Origin: Alistipes sp. UBA940
GTDB taxonomy: Bacteria > Bacteroidota > Bacteroidia > Bacteroidales > Rikenellaceae
Reading direction: 5' to 3'
Assembly: GCA_002293425.1 (NCBI GenBank)
Contig: DBDE01000031.1
Location: forward strand, 60,885-66,349
DNA: 5,465 nucleotides
Under the pieces are notes generated by a model. The model was given only the letters and a program-made list of their open reading frames with translations. It was not told the origin of the DNA and did not search any database. This document shows positions 5,105 through 5,465 of the stretch, in pieces (position 1 is the stretch's first letter; each line of letters starts with the position of its first letter). Made by a program: the position numbers and the translations under genes.

Positions 5105-5323
5105 ATGAAAACTTATGATGTTTTAGGGTTCGACTATTTTGTCGACAGCGAATGGATCAGGATGTATGACTATCAACCAGGCCGATGGCGGGTTGAGATT
5201 GCCGATGACGGAACCTATCGCGATGTGTGCTTTCGTGACGACGGGGAACTTTTGAGCGGGCAAGGATTTTGGCGGGATGGTATTTTTTATTTGAATGAGG
5301 AGCAGAGATTGATTTTGAACTAA
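5105..5323 (+). CDS. Small hypothetical protein, 72 residues
   Basis: I do not recognise this protein. It is 72 residues, acidic and aromatic-rich, with no signal peptide, membrane segment or metal-binding motif. The pattern is of short strands: YFVDSEWIRMYDY, GRWRVEIADDGTYRDVCF, GFWRDGIFYL, with regular turns (DDG, RDDG), suggesting a small all-beta fold. The start at ATG 5105 is chosen because a GTG at 5063 would lie inside the closing stem of the 6S-like RNA. The ATG directly follows a T6 run and has no Shine-Dalgarno sequence. No separate promoter was found between the RNA and the ORF, so it may depend on read-through from the small RNA. Its codon use resembles the neighbouring genes, which supports it being real, but comparative evidence is lacking. 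Confidence 0.55.
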   Translation: MKTYDVLGFDYFVDSEWIRMYDYQPGRWRVEIADDGTYRDVCFRDDGELLSGQGFWRDGIFYLNEEQRLILN

Positions 5324-5324
5324 T

Positions 5325-5341
5325 CGGCCTCTAAGAGGCCG
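5325..5341. repeat. Hairpin just after the 72-residue ORF
   Basis: CGGCCTCT and AGAGGCCG form a perfect inverted repeat around one central A, starting one base after the stop codon. As RNA it makes a 7-bp GC-rich stem with a UAA loop. Its position suits a transcript end or a stabilising 3' hairpin, but no T-tract follows on either strand, so it is not a canonical intrinsic terminator. Confidence 0.55.
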
Positions 5342-5346
5342 TCAAA

Positions 5347-5388
5347 ATGAAAAGATGAAAAGATGAAAAGATGAAAAGATGAAAAAAG
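5347..5388. repeat. 8-bp tandem repeat (ATGAAAAG)
   Basis: Four perfect tandem copies of ATGAAAAG (5347-5378) are followed by a fifth, longer unit ATGAAAAAAG (5379-5388). The tract is a simple-sequence repeat that could vary in copy number by slippage. It is outside any gene I can identify. Confidence 0.85.
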
Positions 5389-5465
5389 CGTCGCGTTAGC
5401 CAACTCTTAACTCTTAACTCGCGTCGCGTAGCCAACTCTTAACTCTTAGTTCTTAACTCTTAACT
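5388..5465. repeat. Direct repeat of about 32 bp with nested 7-bp units
   Basis: A unit beginning GCGTCGCG-T-TAGCCAAC occurs at 5388-5420 and again, with one base deleted and small changes near its end, at 5421-5452. Inside each copy the heptamer AACTCTT is repeated, and further AACTCTT units (one as AGTTCTT) continue to the window edge, so the array probably extends beyond it. No gene is seen here. Confidence 0.85.

Noticed and set aside
5325..5341. Canonical intrinsic terminator after the 72-residue ORF
   Set aside because: The stem is good but no T-tract follows it on either strand, so I list it only as a hairpin.

Overview
The window looks like chromosomal DNA of a member of the Bacteroidota, probably Bacteroidales and possibly Alistipes-like (Rikenellaceae). 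The evidence is indirect. Several intergenic gaps carry the TAnnTTTG promoter -7 element typical of this phylum, starts lack Shine-Dalgarno sequences, and the ParE N-terminus has the Bacteroides-type motifs. The coding DNA is moderately GC-rich with AT-rich gaps. The genus is a guess.

Left part (1-1638, minus strand): plsC (lysophosphatidate acyltransferase) overlaps by 8 bp the start of parE (topoisomerase IV subunit B), which runs off the left edge after 308 residues. Centre (1639-4328, plus strand): a 73-bp divergent gap with a short inverted repeat and a promoter leads into fabD (malonyl-CoA:ACP transacylase), a ROK-family sugar-type regulator, and a GNAT acetyltransferase whose GTG start overlaps the ROK stop. 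These three genes look like one operon. Two lipid-synthesis genes (plsC, fabD) therefore sit back to back across one small gap.

Right part (4329-5465): a 99-residue thioredoxin-like protein with its own promoter and an unusual WCREC active site is followed by 412 bp without a protein gene. That gap holds two apparent small-RNA genes in tandem. The first (about 4725-4853) has a -7 promoter element and a strong UUCG-capped intrinsic terminator; I cannot assign it to a family. The second (about 4903-5104) folds into a long closing stem, an asymmetric central bubble with small hairpins, and a long apical arm, the architecture of 6S RNA (SsrS). Its 3' U-tract touches the ATG of a 72-residue protein I do not recognise. 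The window ends in a hairpin, an 8-bp tandem repeat and a larger direct repeat built of 7-bp units.

The points most worth checking are the two tandem small RNAs, the alternative pairing at the 3' end of the 6S-like RNA next to the small ORF, and the recurrence of period-7 repeats in three separate gaps. I see no mobile element, CRISPR array, tRNA or rRNA.
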